Assembly: GCF_034427435.1 (NCBI RefSeq)
Contig: NZ_JAXQNP010000002.1
Location: 620,001-684,000 of the forward strand
Length of the DNA: 64,000 nucleotides
Reading direction: 5' to 3'
DNA from: Nitrospirillum sp034427435
Lineage (GTDB): Bacteria; Pseudomonadota; Alphaproteobacteria; Azospirillales; Azospirillaceae
The first letter of the stretch is position 1. Every line of letters begins with the position of its first letter. Shown in pieces: positions 27,882-38,526 of the stretch. A program made the translations under genes and the position numbers. The notes beneath the pieces were generated by a model. That model searched no databases, had not been told where the DNA came from, and saw only the letters and a list, made by a program, of their open reading frames with translations.

Positions 27882-28792
27882 ATGCCGCAGTCCCCCCGCC
27901 CCGCCGCCTGTTCTGCTTCGGCCTGGGGTTCAGCGCCACGGCCCTCGCCCACCGGCTGCTCGATGCCGGCTGGCAGGTCGCCGGCACCTGCCGCACGGCG
28001 GAGAAGGCGGCCGCCCTGCGCGCGCGGGGCATCGAGGCCCATGTCTTCGGCCCCGGCCAGGCACTGGACCCGGCGGCCCTACCCGGCACCACCCATTTGC
28101 TGGACTCCGTGCCGCCCACCGCGGAGGGGGACGGCGTGGTGGCGGCGCTGACGCCCGCCATCCTGGCCCTGCCCAGCCTGCGCTGGGTGGGCTATCTCTC
28201 CACCACCGGCGTCTACGGCAACCGGGACGGCGGCTGGGTGGACGAATCGGCGCCGGTGCAGCCCAGCACGGAACGGGGCGTGGCCCGCGCGGTGGCGGAG
28301 GGACAGTGGATGGCCCTGCATGAGGCCCACGGCCTGCCCGTCCACCGCTTCCGCCTGCCCGGCATCTACGGCCCCGGGCGCAGCGCGCTAGACCAGATGC
28401 GAGCCGGCACAGCGCGGCGGGTGGACAAGAAGGGCCAGGTGTTCAGCCGCATCCACATCCACGATCTGGGCAGCGCCCTGATGGCCAGCATGGACCGGCC
28501 CAATCCCGGCGCCATCTACAACGTCGCCGACGACCATCCCTGCCCCTCGCCCGAGGTCGTGGCCTATGCCGCCGAGTTGTTGGGGCTGGAGCCGCCGCCC
28601 CTGGTGCCGTTCGAGCAGGCCAACCTGTCGCCCATGGCTACCAGCTTCTATGGGGAGAACAAGCGCATCTCCAACGCCCGCATCAAGGCGGAGCTGGGGG
28701 TCACCTTGCGCTATCCCAGCTACCGCGAGGGGCTGGCGGATCAGTTGAGGGCGGACCAATTGGCGGCGGAGAGCGACGCTCACCGCCCCTGA
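27882..28792 (+). CDS. SDR-type NAD-dependent epimerase, YeeZ-like (frameshifted)
   Basis: The Rossmann N-terminus RLFCFGLGFSATALAHRLL and the body from LLDSVPPTAEGDG onward (GYLSTTGVYGNRDGGWVDE, HIHDLGSALMAS) share one frame, but the only good start, ATG 27882 with ACGGAG upstream, is in another. Adding one C to the run at 27892-27897 joins them as MPQSPPPRRLF and gives 303 residues, normal for this extended SDR group. Members are annotated as NAD(P)-dependent epimerase/dehydratase; the substrate is unknown. The stop overlaps the converging SIMPL gene by 13 bp. Confidence 0.82.
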
Positions 28793-29511
28793 GGGGCCGC
28801 CGGCGCGTAGGCGGAGAAGGTGACGCGGGCGGTCTGCGTCGCCTTCTGTGCCACGTCCAGCCCGCCGCCCTCGGCCCCGGCGCCGTCCGCCGTCTTGGCC
28901 ATGGCCATCATTGGCGCGCGCGGGGCCATGCCGCCGCCAATCACCGGGGCGTTGAAATCCACCCGGCCGACGCGGAAGTCCCGGCCGGGGAAGGCGGTGT
29001 TCAGCCCCTTCATCTCTTCCGTGACGCGGCGGTACAGCGTCTCTCGTAGGCGGGTGCGGACGGCCTCCTGCTCCGCCAGGGTAGGGGTGAAGTCCACGCC
29101 CGCCACGCGGATTTGCAGGCCGGCGCGGCTGGCCTGACGCGCCCGGTCGGCCAGGCCGCCCAACTGCGCCTCGGGCAGGCGCGCCTCCAGCTCCGCCCGC
29201 CAATGGTCCAGGCCGGCGGCGTCCTGCTGCCGGTCAAAGGCGACGACACGCCACTCGCCCTTGTCCGACACGCTCTGCGCCGCCTTCAGCACGTCGGCGC
29301 GGGCGGAACCGGCGTTGCCGCCGCCGGCGTCCACCGTCAGGGACACGCGGGCCGTGTCGGTCTTCACCCAGTCCTCCGCCATCAGGGTCAGGGTCACCTG
29401 GTCCTGCACCGGCGGGGCCGTCATGACCTGCGCCGTGGCGGGGGCGGCGGCCAGGGGCAGGGCCCCGAGGCTGGCGGTCGCGATCAGGGAGGCGGCAATC
29501 AGGCTGCGCAT
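28780..29511 (-). CDS. Exported SIMPL (DUF541) domain protein
   Basis: A 243-residue protein with a signal peptide (ending near AAAPATAQ) and a SIMPL/DUF541 domain: VTLTLMAEDWVKTDTARVSLTV, LEARLPEAQLGGLADRARQ, VRTRLRETLYRRVTEEM. SIMPL proteins are periplasmic or cell-surface and several are linked to stress resistance, but no enzymatic role is established. The ATG at 29511 is chosen because it begins the signal peptide; the open frame extends further upstream to 30000 without coding character. Confidence 0.8.
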   Translation of the reverse strand: MRSLIAASLIATASLGALPLAAAPATAQVMTAPPVQDQVTLTLMAEDWVKTDTARVSLTVDAGGGNAGSARADVLKAAQSVSDKGEWRVVAFDRQQDAAGLDHWRAELEARLPEAQLGGLADRARQASRAGLQIRVAGVDFTPTLAEQEAVRTRLRETLYRRVTEEMKGLNTAFPGRDFRVGRVDFNAPVIGGGMAPRAPMMAMAKTADGAGAEGGGLDVAQKATQTARVTFSAYAPAAPQGR

Positions 29512-29646
29512 CGGGGTCCACCCATCGTTCCTTGGCCGACGCGGAATGCACCGGCGATCCCCTTGCTTGTGGCAAAGGGTCACGGCGGATTTATGGCGGG
29601 AACAAATCAGCGGGATGGCTTGGCAAAACCAGCGCCCCCCAACCAC

Positions 29647-29774
29647 CAGCGGCATGGGTTTCATGCCGCTGTAGGCCGCGACCGCGGCCGCCGGAACTTT
29701 TCGGGGAGCGTAAGCGGACTGGAAAGCGAGGATAAGCCCAGGGTGCGGATGCGCCCGCCCGGCGTCTGAGGGGG
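29647..29774 (+). repeat. Three-hairpin intergenic repeat, copy C
   Basis: Hairpin 1 CAGCGGCATG/CATGCCGCTG, hairpin 2 GGCCGC-GACC-GCGGCC, long central part with AACTTTTCGGGGAGCG and GGATAAGCC, hairpin 3 GGGTGC-GGAT-GCGCCC with one G-T pair, end GCCCGGCGTCTGAGGGG. It lies between two minus-strand genes (GST and SIMPL), in the orientation opposite to them. Confidence 0.85.
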
Positions 29775-29786
29775 GAAAATTAAACC

Positions 29787-30458
29787 TTAAAAATCCAAAT
29801 CCGCGTAGTGCTTGGGCGGCGGGGCACCGGGCAGGTGGTCGCCCAGCAGGGGACGGAAGCTGGGCCGGCACTTGATGCGCATGTACCAGTCCTTGGCCTC
29901 GGGATGCTGGTCCCACGGCACGTCGCCGAGATAGTCGATGGTGGACAGGTGGGCTGCCGCCGCGATGTCGGCCAGCGAGAACTCGTTGCCCGCCAGCCAC
30001 TTCCGCCGGTCCGCCAGGTAGGCGATGTAGTCCAGGTGGTAATGGATGTTGGCCAGGCCGGCGCGAATGGCCTGGGCATGCGGCGTGCCGGAGCCGGAGA
30101 AACGCTTGATCAGCTTTTCGCCCACCAGGTTCTCCGTCACCTCCTGGTTGAACTTCACGTCGAACCAGGCGGCCAAGCGCCGCACTTCCGCCCGCAGCAG
30201 CACCTCGCGCCCCAGCAGGGTGGGGGCGTGGGGGTAGGCTTCTTCCAGGTAGCTGCAGATGGCGGCGTGTTCCACAACCGTCGCCCCGTCATCCTCGACC
30301 AGCACCGGCAGCTCGCCCGCCGGATTCAGCGCCAGGAACTCCTCACGGCGTTCCCAGGGCTTTTCGACCTCGAGTTCGACCTCAAGACGCTTTTCCGCCA
30401 GGACGACGCGCACCTTGCGCGCGAAGGGGGACAGGGGATGATGGATAAGTGTACGCAT
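29787..30458 (-). CDS. Glutathione S-transferase family protein
   Basis: A 223-residue protein with an N-terminal thioredoxin-like GST domain (HHPLSPFARKVRVVLAEK, then NPAGELPVLVEDDG with the cis-proline glutathione site and VVEHAAICSYLEE) and a C-terminal helical domain with FSLADIAAAAHLSTIDYLG. Bacterial GSTs conjugate or reduce with glutathione; the specific substrate is unknown. It is divergent from the GNAT gene with a short shared promoter region. Confidence 0.88.
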   Translation of the reverse strand: MRTLIHHPLSPFARKVRVVLAEKRLEVELEVEKPWERREEFLALNPAGELPVLVEDDGATVVEHAAICSYLEEAYPHAPTLLGREVLLRAEVRRLAAWFDVKFNQEVTENLVGEKLIKRFSGSGTPHAQAIRAGLANIHYHLDYIAYLADRRKWLAGNEFSLADIAAAAHLSTIDYLGDVPWDQHPEAKDWYMRIKCRPSFRPLLGDHLPGAPPPKHYADLDF

Positions 30459-30527
30459 GAGGGCGGCAATCTAACGTAAGCGCGTTGAATCCAATAGAGC
30501 CTAAAGGCCTTAAGCGGAGATCACCCT

Positions 30528-31001
30528 ATGGCCAAGCCCGAGTCATCCGCCCTAGGAATTAAGATAGAGCCCATTGGCCCCGATGACGAGGCCGCATGGC
30601 GTCCTTTATGGGATCAATACTGCGCTTTTTACCAGACCAGCGTGGATAACGCTGTGACATCTACGCTGTGGACCCGGCTCATGGACCCGGATTTCGCCAT
30701 CAAGGCGCTGGTGGCGCGGGATGGCGATGGCCGCATCCTGGGCTTCTGCCATTACGTCCTGCACCCCAACACCTGGGGCACCAGCCCGATCTGCTATCTG
30801 GAAGACCTGTTCACCGACCCGGCCAGCCGTGGCCAGGGCGTGGGCCGGGCCCTGATCGAGCGCCTGGTGGCGCTGGGACGGGAGAGCGGCTGGGGCCGCG
30901 TCTACTGGCACACGCAAGCGACCAACACCACCGCCCGCCGCCTGTACGACGGCGTGGCCGGCGGCAGCGATGGCTTTGTGCGCTACGTGATACGTCTGTA
31001 G
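30528..31001 (+). CDS. GNAT family N-acetyltransferase
   Basis: A 157-residue protein with the acetyl-CoA pyrophosphate loop RGQGVGRALIERLVALG (motif Q/RxxGxG/A) after ICYLEDLFTDPASR, and a C-terminal THAQATNTTARRLYDGVA-type motif. The acceptor substrate cannot be told from sequence. A leader of 69 bp separates it from the divergent GST gene. Confidence 0.88.
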   Translation: MAKPESSALGIKIEPIGPDDEAAWRPLWDQYCAFYQTSVDNAVTSTLWTRLMDPDFAIKALVARDGDGRILGFCHYVLHPNTWGTSPICYLEDLFTDPASRGQGVGRALIERLVALGRESGWGRVYWHTQATNTTARRLYDGVAGGSDGFVRYVIRL

Positions 31002-31172
31002 CGACCGAGACAATCTGACGCAGCCCCGCCCTCACCCCGCCGTCGCTGTTCCATTGACACAAATGCCAACAACCAACACTCCATCTTCTTGAAATCGGGC
31101 TCTTAAAATTGAGTTCGGTTCATTAGCGCGCCGCAATGGGCAGAATGATTTGTTGATAAATAGGGATAGGAA

Positions 31173-31709
31173 ATGTTTCTCGAAAAAATGAAGGCGGTCA
31201 TCGCCACGGTCGTATTGCTTGCTGTTGGTGGCTGCACGTCCAGCAGCACGACCCAGTCCAGTAAATCACCGCAATACACGGCCACACTGACGAAGCTGTT
31301 CGTGATCACCAATATGGGAAACGGCCTGCGCACGACGTTCGGCGACGAAACCGACGACTTCATTGCGCTCAGCAAAAGCAGCCTGGACAGCTGCGGGATT
31401 AAATCGGAGTTCCACACCAGGGACGACAAGCTGGCACTGAAGGACACCCTGTCCCAGCAGATCGCCCAGTTCGGCCCTGATGCCGTCTTGGAGCTGTCTT
31501 GGACCAAGGACGTCTCAGGCCGAGCCACACACGTCGTCAACTACACCGCCAACCTCTATGACCCGAAAAGCCGGTCGGTGGTGTGGACGGCGACCATAAC
31601 CCTGAATCAGCACTACAAGGCTGGCGCGGAGATGGCGAGCGCCCTGATCGGCCAGATGAAGAAAGATGCAGTGCTGGGCGCGTCCTGCCAGACGCCCAAG
31701 GCATCTTGA
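31173..31709 (+). CDS. Putative lipoprotein, first of a tandem paralogous pair
   Basis: A 178-residue protein with a signal peptide and lipobox (VVLLAVGGC, Cys about residue 21), so probably lipid-anchored. The mature part contains KLFVITNMGNGL, SCGIKSEFH, DAVLELSWTKD and a repeated C-terminal SCQTPK. I do not recognise the family. It is about the same length as the next gene and aligns with it along its length, including two cysteines, so the pair arose by duplication. The next gene overlaps the stop (TGATG), and its likely start is 18 bp downstream. Base composition is visibly less G+C-rich than the neighbours. Confidence 0.75.
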   Translation: MFLEKMKAVIATVVLLAVGGCTSSSTTQSSKSPQYTATLTKLFVITNMGNGLRTTFGDETDDFIALSKSSLDSCGIKSEFHTRDDKLALKDTLSQQIAQFGPDAVLELSWTKDVSGRATHVVNYTANLYDPKSRSVVWTATITLNQHYKAGAEMASALIGQMKKDAVLGASCQTPKAS

Positions 31710-31726
31710 TGAGCAGGATGGAGATC

Positions 31727-32251
31727 ATGACGTTCAGAAAAATCATGACGAGCGCCGTCTTGGCGGCACTACTCTCCGCCGGCGGCTGCGTTTCCAGCAC
31801 CAAGGTCGAATCGAACCGGGCGACCGATTACACCCCCAACATCAAGAAACTGTTCATCCTTCCCAATCTGGGAAAGACGCTAATCACTGCCGACGGTAAC
31901 GAGACCGGGCACGTCCTCGCCCTGCTCAAGGCTGGGTTCGAGGGATGTGGCATCATCGCCGCAGGCTATGCCGTGCAAGCCCTGGCCACCCCCAAAGCCA
32001 TCGATGACGCAGCACCCGACGCCGTCCTGGACATCGCCTGGACCAAACAGACGCAACAGGGTTACGACAACACCGTCGATTATCTGGTGTCCCTGTACGA
32101 CAGGCACAGCAAGGCCGTCGTCTGGAAGGCCTCTGTTCAGCTCAGCCAGCACCTAAAGGCTGCTGAGGAACTGTCCTACGCCATCACCAGCCGCATGCAA
32201 AAAGATGGACTGATCGGCGCCGCCTGCGTGACGCCTAAGCCCACTCTGTGA
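31727..32251 (+). CDS. Putative lipoprotein, second of the pair
   Basis: A 174-residue protein starting MTFRKIMTSAVLAALLSAGGC, with a lipobox at the end of the signal peptide. The mature part mirrors the upstream protein: KLFILPNLGKTL, GCGIIAAGY, DAVLDIAWTKQ, SLYDRHSKAVVWKASVQLSQH and ACVTPK. The ATG at 31727 is chosen because GGAG lies five bases upstream; an in-frame ATG at 31709 overlaps the previous stop but lacks a ribosome site. Function is unknown; the shared fold with its neighbour suggests they act together. Confidence 0.75.
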   Translation: MTFRKIMTSAVLAALLSAGGCVSSTKVESNRATDYTPNIKKLFILPNLGKTLITADGNETGHVLALLKAGFEGCGIIAAGYAVQALATPKAIDDAAPDAVLDIAWTKQTQQGYDNTVDYLVSLYDRHSKAVVWKASVQLSQHLKAAEELSYAITSRMQKDGLIGAACVTPKPTL

Positions 32252-32272
32252 TCCGTCCGGAAGCCGGCAATA

Positions 32273-32308
32273 AAAAAGGGGCGGCCCAATCGGGACCGCC
32301 CCTTTTTC
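32273..32308. terminator. Bidirectional intrinsic terminator
   Basis: AAAAAGGGGCGG pairs with CCGCCCCTTTTT (32273-32308) around a short loop. It ends the lipoprotein pair and, read the other way, the PHB depolymerase gene. Confidence 0.88.
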
Positions 32309-32329
32309 ATCTCAGCAGATGACCGTCGA

Positions 32330-33604
32330 TCACACCGCCGCACCCTTGCGCGGTGTAGCCGTAGCCGCGCGCTCATGGCTGCGGATGAAGGACCGCACGC
32401 GCGGCATGATGTGCTCACGCCAGCGACGGCCGTTGAAGATGCCGTAATGGCCGACGCCCAGTTGCAGGTGGTGCTGTTTCATCTCCTCCGGCAGGCCGGC
32501 ACACAGGGCGTGCGCCGCCACCGTCTGGCCGGGGGCGGAGATGTCGTCCAGCTCGCCCTCCACCGTGAACAGGGCCGTCTTCTTGATGGCCGAGGGGTCG
32601 ACCCGCATGCCGCGGTAGTGCAGGGTGCCCTTGGGCAGGGCGTGCTCCTGGAACACCAGATTGACGGTCTGCAGGTAGAATTCCGCCGTCAGGTCCATGA
32701 CCGACAGGTATTCGTCATAGAAGCGGCGGTGCGCCTCGGCGCTTTCGCCGTCACCGCGCACCAGGTGATTGAACATCTTCATGTGCTCGCCGACATGCCG
32801 GTCCAGGTTCATGGACATGAAACCGGTGAGCTGGACGAAGCCGGGGTACACATGGCGCATGGCGCCGGGATAGTAGGGCGGGACGGTGGTGGTCACCGTG
32901 CGCTCGAACCAGCCGATGTCGCGGGTCTCCGCCAGCTGGGTCACCTGGGTGGGCGACACGCGGGTGTCGATGGGCCCGCCCATCAGGGTCATGCTGCGCG
33001 GCTGGCAGTCGTCGGCGGTCTGGGCCATGACGGCGGCGGCGACCAGGGTCGGCACCGCCGGCTGGCAAACCGCGACGACATGGGTGTCCGGGCCCAGGAA
33101 GCGGATGAAATCCATCACGTATTCGACGTAGTCGTCGAAGTCGAAGCGGCCGCGGGCCAGCGGCACCAGCTTCGCGTCCACCCAATCGGTGATGTAGACG
33201 TCGTGGGCCGGCAGCAGCGCTTCCACCGTGCCGCGCAGCAGGGTGGCGTAGTGGCCCGACATGGGGGCCACCACCAGCACCTTGGGATCGCTGTGCGGCG
33301 TCGCGCGCTCAAAATGGCGCAGCACGCAGAACGGCTTGCGCAGCGCCGCCTTTTCCGTGACCGCGACCTCGCGCCCGTCGATGTGGGTGATGTTGAGGCC
33401 GAACTCCGGCTTGCCCCAGCGTCGGGTGGTGCGCTCGATCAGCTCACCGGCGGCGGCCATGGCACGGCCCATGCCGGTGTAGGACGCGGGCACGAAGGGG
33501 TGGCGGAACGTCGCCTGCGTCGCCTCCGCCACGAGGCGGAGGGGGGTGAGGGCGGCATGGTGCAGGTCAAAGAGCTGGTAAAGCACGCGGATCATCCTCG
33601 TCAT
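32330..33604 (-). CDS. phaZ: Intracellular polyhydroxybutyrate depolymerase PhaZ
   Basis: Mobilises stored PHB granules. The 424-residue protein matches the Ralstonia PhaZa1 class: the nucleophile is Cys180 in VVAVCQPAVPTL (a cysteine instead of serine in the lipase-like box), and the catalytic aspartate and histidine fall in the C-terminal half (around VEGELDDISAPGQ and QLGVGHYGIFNG). No signal peptide is seen, as expected for the intracellular form. The start is ATG 33604 or ATG 33595, neither with a clear ribosome site. It shows the organism makes PHB. Confidence 0.93.
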   Translation of the reverse strand: MTRMIRVLYQLFDLHHAALTPLRLVAEATQATFRHPFVPASYTGMGRAMAAAGELIERTTRRWGKPEFGLNITHIDGREVAVTEKAALRKPFCVLRHFERATPHSDPKVLVVAPMSGHYATLLRGTVEALLPAHDVYITDWVDAKLVPLARGRFDFDDYVEYVMDFIRFLGPDTHVVAVCQPAVPTLVAAAVMAQTADDCQPRSMTLMGGPIDTRVSPTQVTQLAETRDIGWFERTVTTTVPPYYPGAMRHVYPGFVQLTGFMSMNLDRHVGEHMKMFNHLVRGDGESAEAHRRFYDEYLSVMDLTAEFYLQTVNLVFQEHALPKGTLHYRGMRVDPSAIKKTALFTVEGELDDISAPGQTVAAHALCAGLPEEMKQHHLQLGVGHYGIFNGRRWREHIMPRVRSFIRSHERAATATPRKGAAV

Positions 33605-34035
33605 TGGACGTGGCGGCGCCGTACGTCCCGCGCTGCGGGGCGGCGTCTCGGGAGTAAATAGGCTTTGCCGCGTCCGCGGCCCCAGGCGCGCCGCTACCCC
33701 ACATCCACCGGAACCTATATCCGGAGGGGTAGGCGGCCTTCCAACTATGCCTGTCCATTATCCTAGCTAGGTAAGGATGAAAAGGTCCTTAATGAAGGCG
33801 ATGAACGATAGCGGTCACATTTCCGCAACGGAACCATCTTTCGTCCCCTAAGGCAGGCTTTTCCAAGTCTAGTTAACAACTCCCGGTGTTCGCGGGATGT
33901 TCCGTCCACGTTGGGCGACGCCGCAGGAAGCAGTGGACAGCGCCCCCTTGGCACCCCTAGATATTGGCTTATCCTAAGCACGCACCCGCTATCCCTGGCC
34001 CCATTCGCGGCATCTTCCGCTGGTGGGACCCGGCC
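33605..34035. promoter_or_regulatory. Divergent phaZ/recQ intergenic region
   Basis: A 431-bp gap between divergent genes, with a lower-GC part around 33760-33880. It contains the GTTC-N7-GTTC box at 33888-33902 and a small palindrome TTCCG-CAA-CGGAA near 33830. No coding frame is convincing. Confidence 0.5.
33888..33902 (+). promoter_or_regulatory. LexA-type SOS box upstream of recQ
   Basis: GTTC at 33888-33891, seven bases (GCGGGAT), then GTTC at 33899-33902: the exact direct-repeat operator GTTC-N7-GTTC used by LexA in alphaproteobacteria. It lies 134 bp before the recQ start. The motif has eight fixed bases, so one or two chance hits in the window are expected; the position before a repair helicase raises the odds. 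Confidence 0.55.
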
Positions 34036-36060
<2,025 letters not shown>

Positions 36061-36067
36061 GTTCCCC

Positions 36068-36084
36068 CAGGCGCCGGGCGCCTG
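36068..36084 (+). terminator. Short palindrome after recQ
   Basis: CAGGCGCC (36068-36075) and GGCGCCTG (36077-36084) are complementary with one base between, so the real loop would be larger. No T run follows; a weak terminator at best. Confidence 0.4.
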
Positions 36085-36169
36085 AGGCAAACTAAATAAC
36101 CTCAAAATCGCACCGCGCTGTTGCCATCCGCGTTTCGGTCTGCTAATACCCCCCTCCATTCCAAGGGGC

Positions 36170-36244
36170 GCCCCAATAGCTCAGTGGTAGAGCAACCGCT
36201 TCGTAAGCGGTAGGCCGTTGGTTCAAATCCGACTTGGGGCACCA
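36170..36244 (+). tRNA. tRNA-Thr (anticodon CGT)
   Basis: Acceptor GCCCCAA (36170-36176) pairs with TTGGGGC (36234-36240), followed by A and encoded CCA. The anticodon stem ACCGC/GCGGT encloses the loop TTCGTAA, anticodon CGT, which reads ACG. D and T arms (GGTTCAAATCC) are normal. Single copy between recQ and phoU. Confidence 0.96.
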
Positions 36245-36392
36245 TCCTTCCCATCATCCCCGCATCGCCGATCGAAACCGCGTCCAACCGGGCGCTGATT
36301 TGCCGTTCCCTGCGACGGACGGTCGCACGATTGCAATACGATGACGGTATGGTGGCGCCACCCTGGTTTCCACCCTTCTGGATGCACCGCCC

Positions 36393-37091
36393 ATGTCCGA
36401 GCAGCTGCCCCGTCACATCGTCACCTCCTACGAAAACGAACTGCAGCGGCTGGACGCGCTGCTGGCGGAAATGGGCGGCCGGGCCGAGCAGCAGCTGGAA
36501 CAGGCGACCCGCGCCGTGCTGGACCGCGACGACACGCTGGCGCGCGAGACGGTGGCCCAAGACCAGGTGCTGGACGCCCTGGAGCATGAGGTCGAAAGCC
36601 TGATCATTCGACTGCTGGCCCTGCGCCACCCCATGGCCATCGATCTGCGCCACACCTTGGCCGCCCTGAAGGCGGCCAACGCCCTGGAACGTGTGGGCGA
36701 CTACGCCAAGAACATGGCCAAGCGCGCCCTGGTGCTGAACGCCGTTCCCGCCATCGCCGCCACCGCTTCGGTCGGCCGCCTGTCGGACCTGGCGCGGCGC
36801 CAGCTGGCTGGTGCCATCGAGGCCTTCACCCGCCGCGACACCGCGCTGGCCGCCGAAGTGTGGCGTCGCGACCAGGAACTGGACGACATGCACGCCGGCG
36901 TGACGCAGGAGATTTTCGCCTTCGTCGCCAAGGACGCCAGCCTGATCGAGGCTTGCACCAGCCTGCAATTCATCGCCAAGAACCTGGAACGCGTGGGCGA
37001 CCTCGCCACCAACATCGCCGAGATGGTGCAGTTCGACGCCACCGGCACCTTGGTGGAACCGGCCCGTCCCCGGGGCGGCGAAGCCCACTGA
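36393..37091 (+). CDS. phoU: Phosphate transport system regulator PhoU, first of two
   Basis: A 232-residue all-helical protein made of two PhoU repeats: RHPMAIDLRHTLAALKAANALERVGDYAKNM near 75-110 and the second ending in LERVGDLATNIAEMVQF. The E/DxxxD-type acidic residues that bind metals are present in both. PhoU restrains the PhoR kinase when phosphate is ample. A second phoU lies at 54283-55047 inside the pho cluster; here no pst or pho genes are adjacent. Identity is clear, the division of labour between the two is not. Confidence 0.9.
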   Translation: MSEQLPRHIVTSYENELQRLDALLAEMGGRAEQQLEQATRAVLDRDDTLARETVAQDQVLDALEHEVESLIIRLLALRHPMAIDLRHTLAALKAANALERVGDYAKNMAKRALVLNAVPAIAATASVGRLSDLARRQLAGAIEAFTRRDTALAAEVWRRDQELDDMHAGVTQEIFAFVAKDASLIEACTSLQFIAKNLERVGDLATNIAEMVQFDATGTLVEPARPRGGEAH

Positions 37092-37561
37092 CCGCTTGCG
37101 GCCGAGGCGGACGGTCCCAACCGGGTCGAAGCCGGCGTCCGCCCCTGCCTGGACTTTAATCCACGCGAGTCTTGAGGCTCTCACGGGCTCGGCGCCTGGT
37201 GCACCGGCCCGATTTTTCATCATCGCCCACAACTGCTTCGTTTTCGGGCCGCCCCAGTGCCTGGGTCCGGCACGTGGCTGCAAAAGCCATGCCTGCGCGC
37301 CGCGACAGGTCGCGGGAGAATTCCCGAATCGCGTGTGGGCCCGCCCGCAAACGCCGTTTCTTTTCCCTTTTGCAGTTAAGCCTTTAGCTTAATTCCGCGA
37401 CGTTCCTGCCTTTTCAAGTTGCTAAATCAACCCCAACCACAGGTTCGCCTCTTATGAATTAACACGTTCATCATTTGGGTATAGAGCTACGATCTCAGGC
37501 AACTTTCGCAGACGCGGCGTCGCGTAAAACAATACATATCCTTTTGCTACAGGTTCATTGC

Positions 37562-37591
37562 TTGACATCGTTTACGCCATGGGTTTTACGT
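37562..37591 (+). promoter_or_regulatory. Possible promoter of a small RNA
   Basis: TTGACA at 37562-37567 is a perfect -35; with 17-18 bp spacing the -10 would be TTTACG or TTACGT (37585-37591), which is weak. The start would fall near 37597, just before two stem-loops. Confidence 0.4.
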
Positions 37592-37596
37592 AATGT

Positions 37597-37672
37597 GTCC
37601 TGTATCACAGAGCAGGACCCAACTGCCAAAACTCTCGGCCCGCCACTTCTTGAAGTGTGCGGGCCGTATTTA
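37597..37672 (+). ncRNA. Candidate small RNA upstream of terC
   Basis: A span of about 75 bp after the possible promoter holds stem-loop 1, GTCCTG/CAGGAC (37597-37602, 37613-37618), and a strong stem-loop 2 in which CGGCCCGC and CACTTC (37636-37649) pair with GAAGTG and GCGGGCCG (37652-37666) around a TT loop, then TATTTAT. This resembles a short transcript ending in an intrinsic terminator. It could also be a leader element of terC 190 bp downstream. Low-to-moderate support only. Confidence 0.35.
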
Positions 37673-37863
37673 TCCAAAATACATTCTACCCCCTGGATCG
37701 TTTCTAGGCCATCAACGCCCGGTACCTGTCCGGGCTCGTCCAGAGGGCTGCCGTTGCGGCGCCGGGCCGGGTCTATTGGGCGCGTCACCATGCGATGTGG
37801 ACGCGCGATTATGCCGCAGCCGTGCTATGAAGGGTCGATCCACGACCGGAACGGCTGTGCCCC

Positions 37864-38526
37864 ATGCTGCTTGCTGAACTGACCGCCCTGATCCAGGTGC
37901 TTCTCATCGACCTCGTCCTGGCCGGGGACAACGCCCTGGTGGTGGGCATGGCGGCCAGCGGCGTGCCGGTGGAAAAGCGGCGCAAGGTCATCTTCTGGGG
38001 CATCGGCGTGGCCGTGCTGTTGCGAATCGGCTTCGCCCTGCTGGCCACCCGCCTGCTGGACATCATCGGCCTGACGCTGGCTGGCGGCATCCTGCTGCTG
38101 TGGGTCTGCTGGAAGCTGTGGCGCGAACTGCGCCAGCACAGCAAGGACCAGGCGGCGGCGGACGCGGCCACGGCCGGGGACGTGGAGGGGTACGAATTGC
38201 CCAAACCGTCGGTGGCAGGCAAAAGCGTGGGCGTGGCCATCCGGCAGATCGCCCTGGCCGACGTTTCCATGTCGCTGGACAACGTGCTGGCGGTGGCCGG
38301 CGCCGCGGAGGACCACACCCGGGTCATGGTGCTGGGCCTGATCCTGTCCGTGGCGCTGATGGGGGCGGCCGCCACCCTGATCGCCCGGCTGCTGGCCCGC
38401 TTCTTCTGGATCTCCTACATCGGCCTGGCCATCATCGCCTACGTCGCCTGCCACATGATTTGGGACGGCGGGACGGAGGTGGCGCCCTTCGCCCAGCCCC
38501 TGATCGACATGATCAAACGGATTTAA
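37864..38526 (+). CDS. TerC family integral membrane protein
   Basis: A 220-residue membrane protein with about seven hydrophobic helices. The conserved acidic motifs DLVLAGDNALV (helix 1) and ADVSMSLDNVLAVAG (second half) are diagnostic of the TerC/YjbE-type family, which is linked to manganese efflux and to metallation of exported proteins. It stands alone, with a long AT-rich leader region. A typical yybP-ykoY riboswitch was looked for by eye and not found. Confidence 0.9.
   Translation: MLLAELTALIQVLLIDLVLAGDNALVVGMAASGVPVEKRRKVIFWGIGVAVLLRIGFALLATRLLDIIGLTLAGGILLLWVCWKLWRELRQHSKDQAAADAATAGDVEGYELPKPSVAGKSVGVAIRQIALADVSMSLDNVLAVAGAAEDHTRVMVLGLILSVALMGAAATLIARLLARFFWISYIGLAIIAYVACHMIWDGGTEVAPFAQPLIDMIKRI

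Larger units (their letters stand above)
37092..37863. other. Long intergenic region upstream of terC
   Basis: A 772-bp gap with no convincing coding frame. The 37370-37680 part is markedly AT-richer than its surroundings. It contains a possible promoter and two stem-loops (37562-37672, listed separately). No match to the yybP-ykoY manganese riboswitch often found before terC genes was seen. Confidence 0.5.

Noticed and set aside
31054..31082. Promoter before the lipoprotein pair (TTGACA at 31054-31059)
   Set aside because: No acceptable -10 hexamer stands 16-18 bp downstream.
37092..37863. yybP-ykoY manganese riboswitch before terC
   Set aside because: Looked for because it often controls terC genes; the conserved GGGGAG-type core and paired stems were not found.
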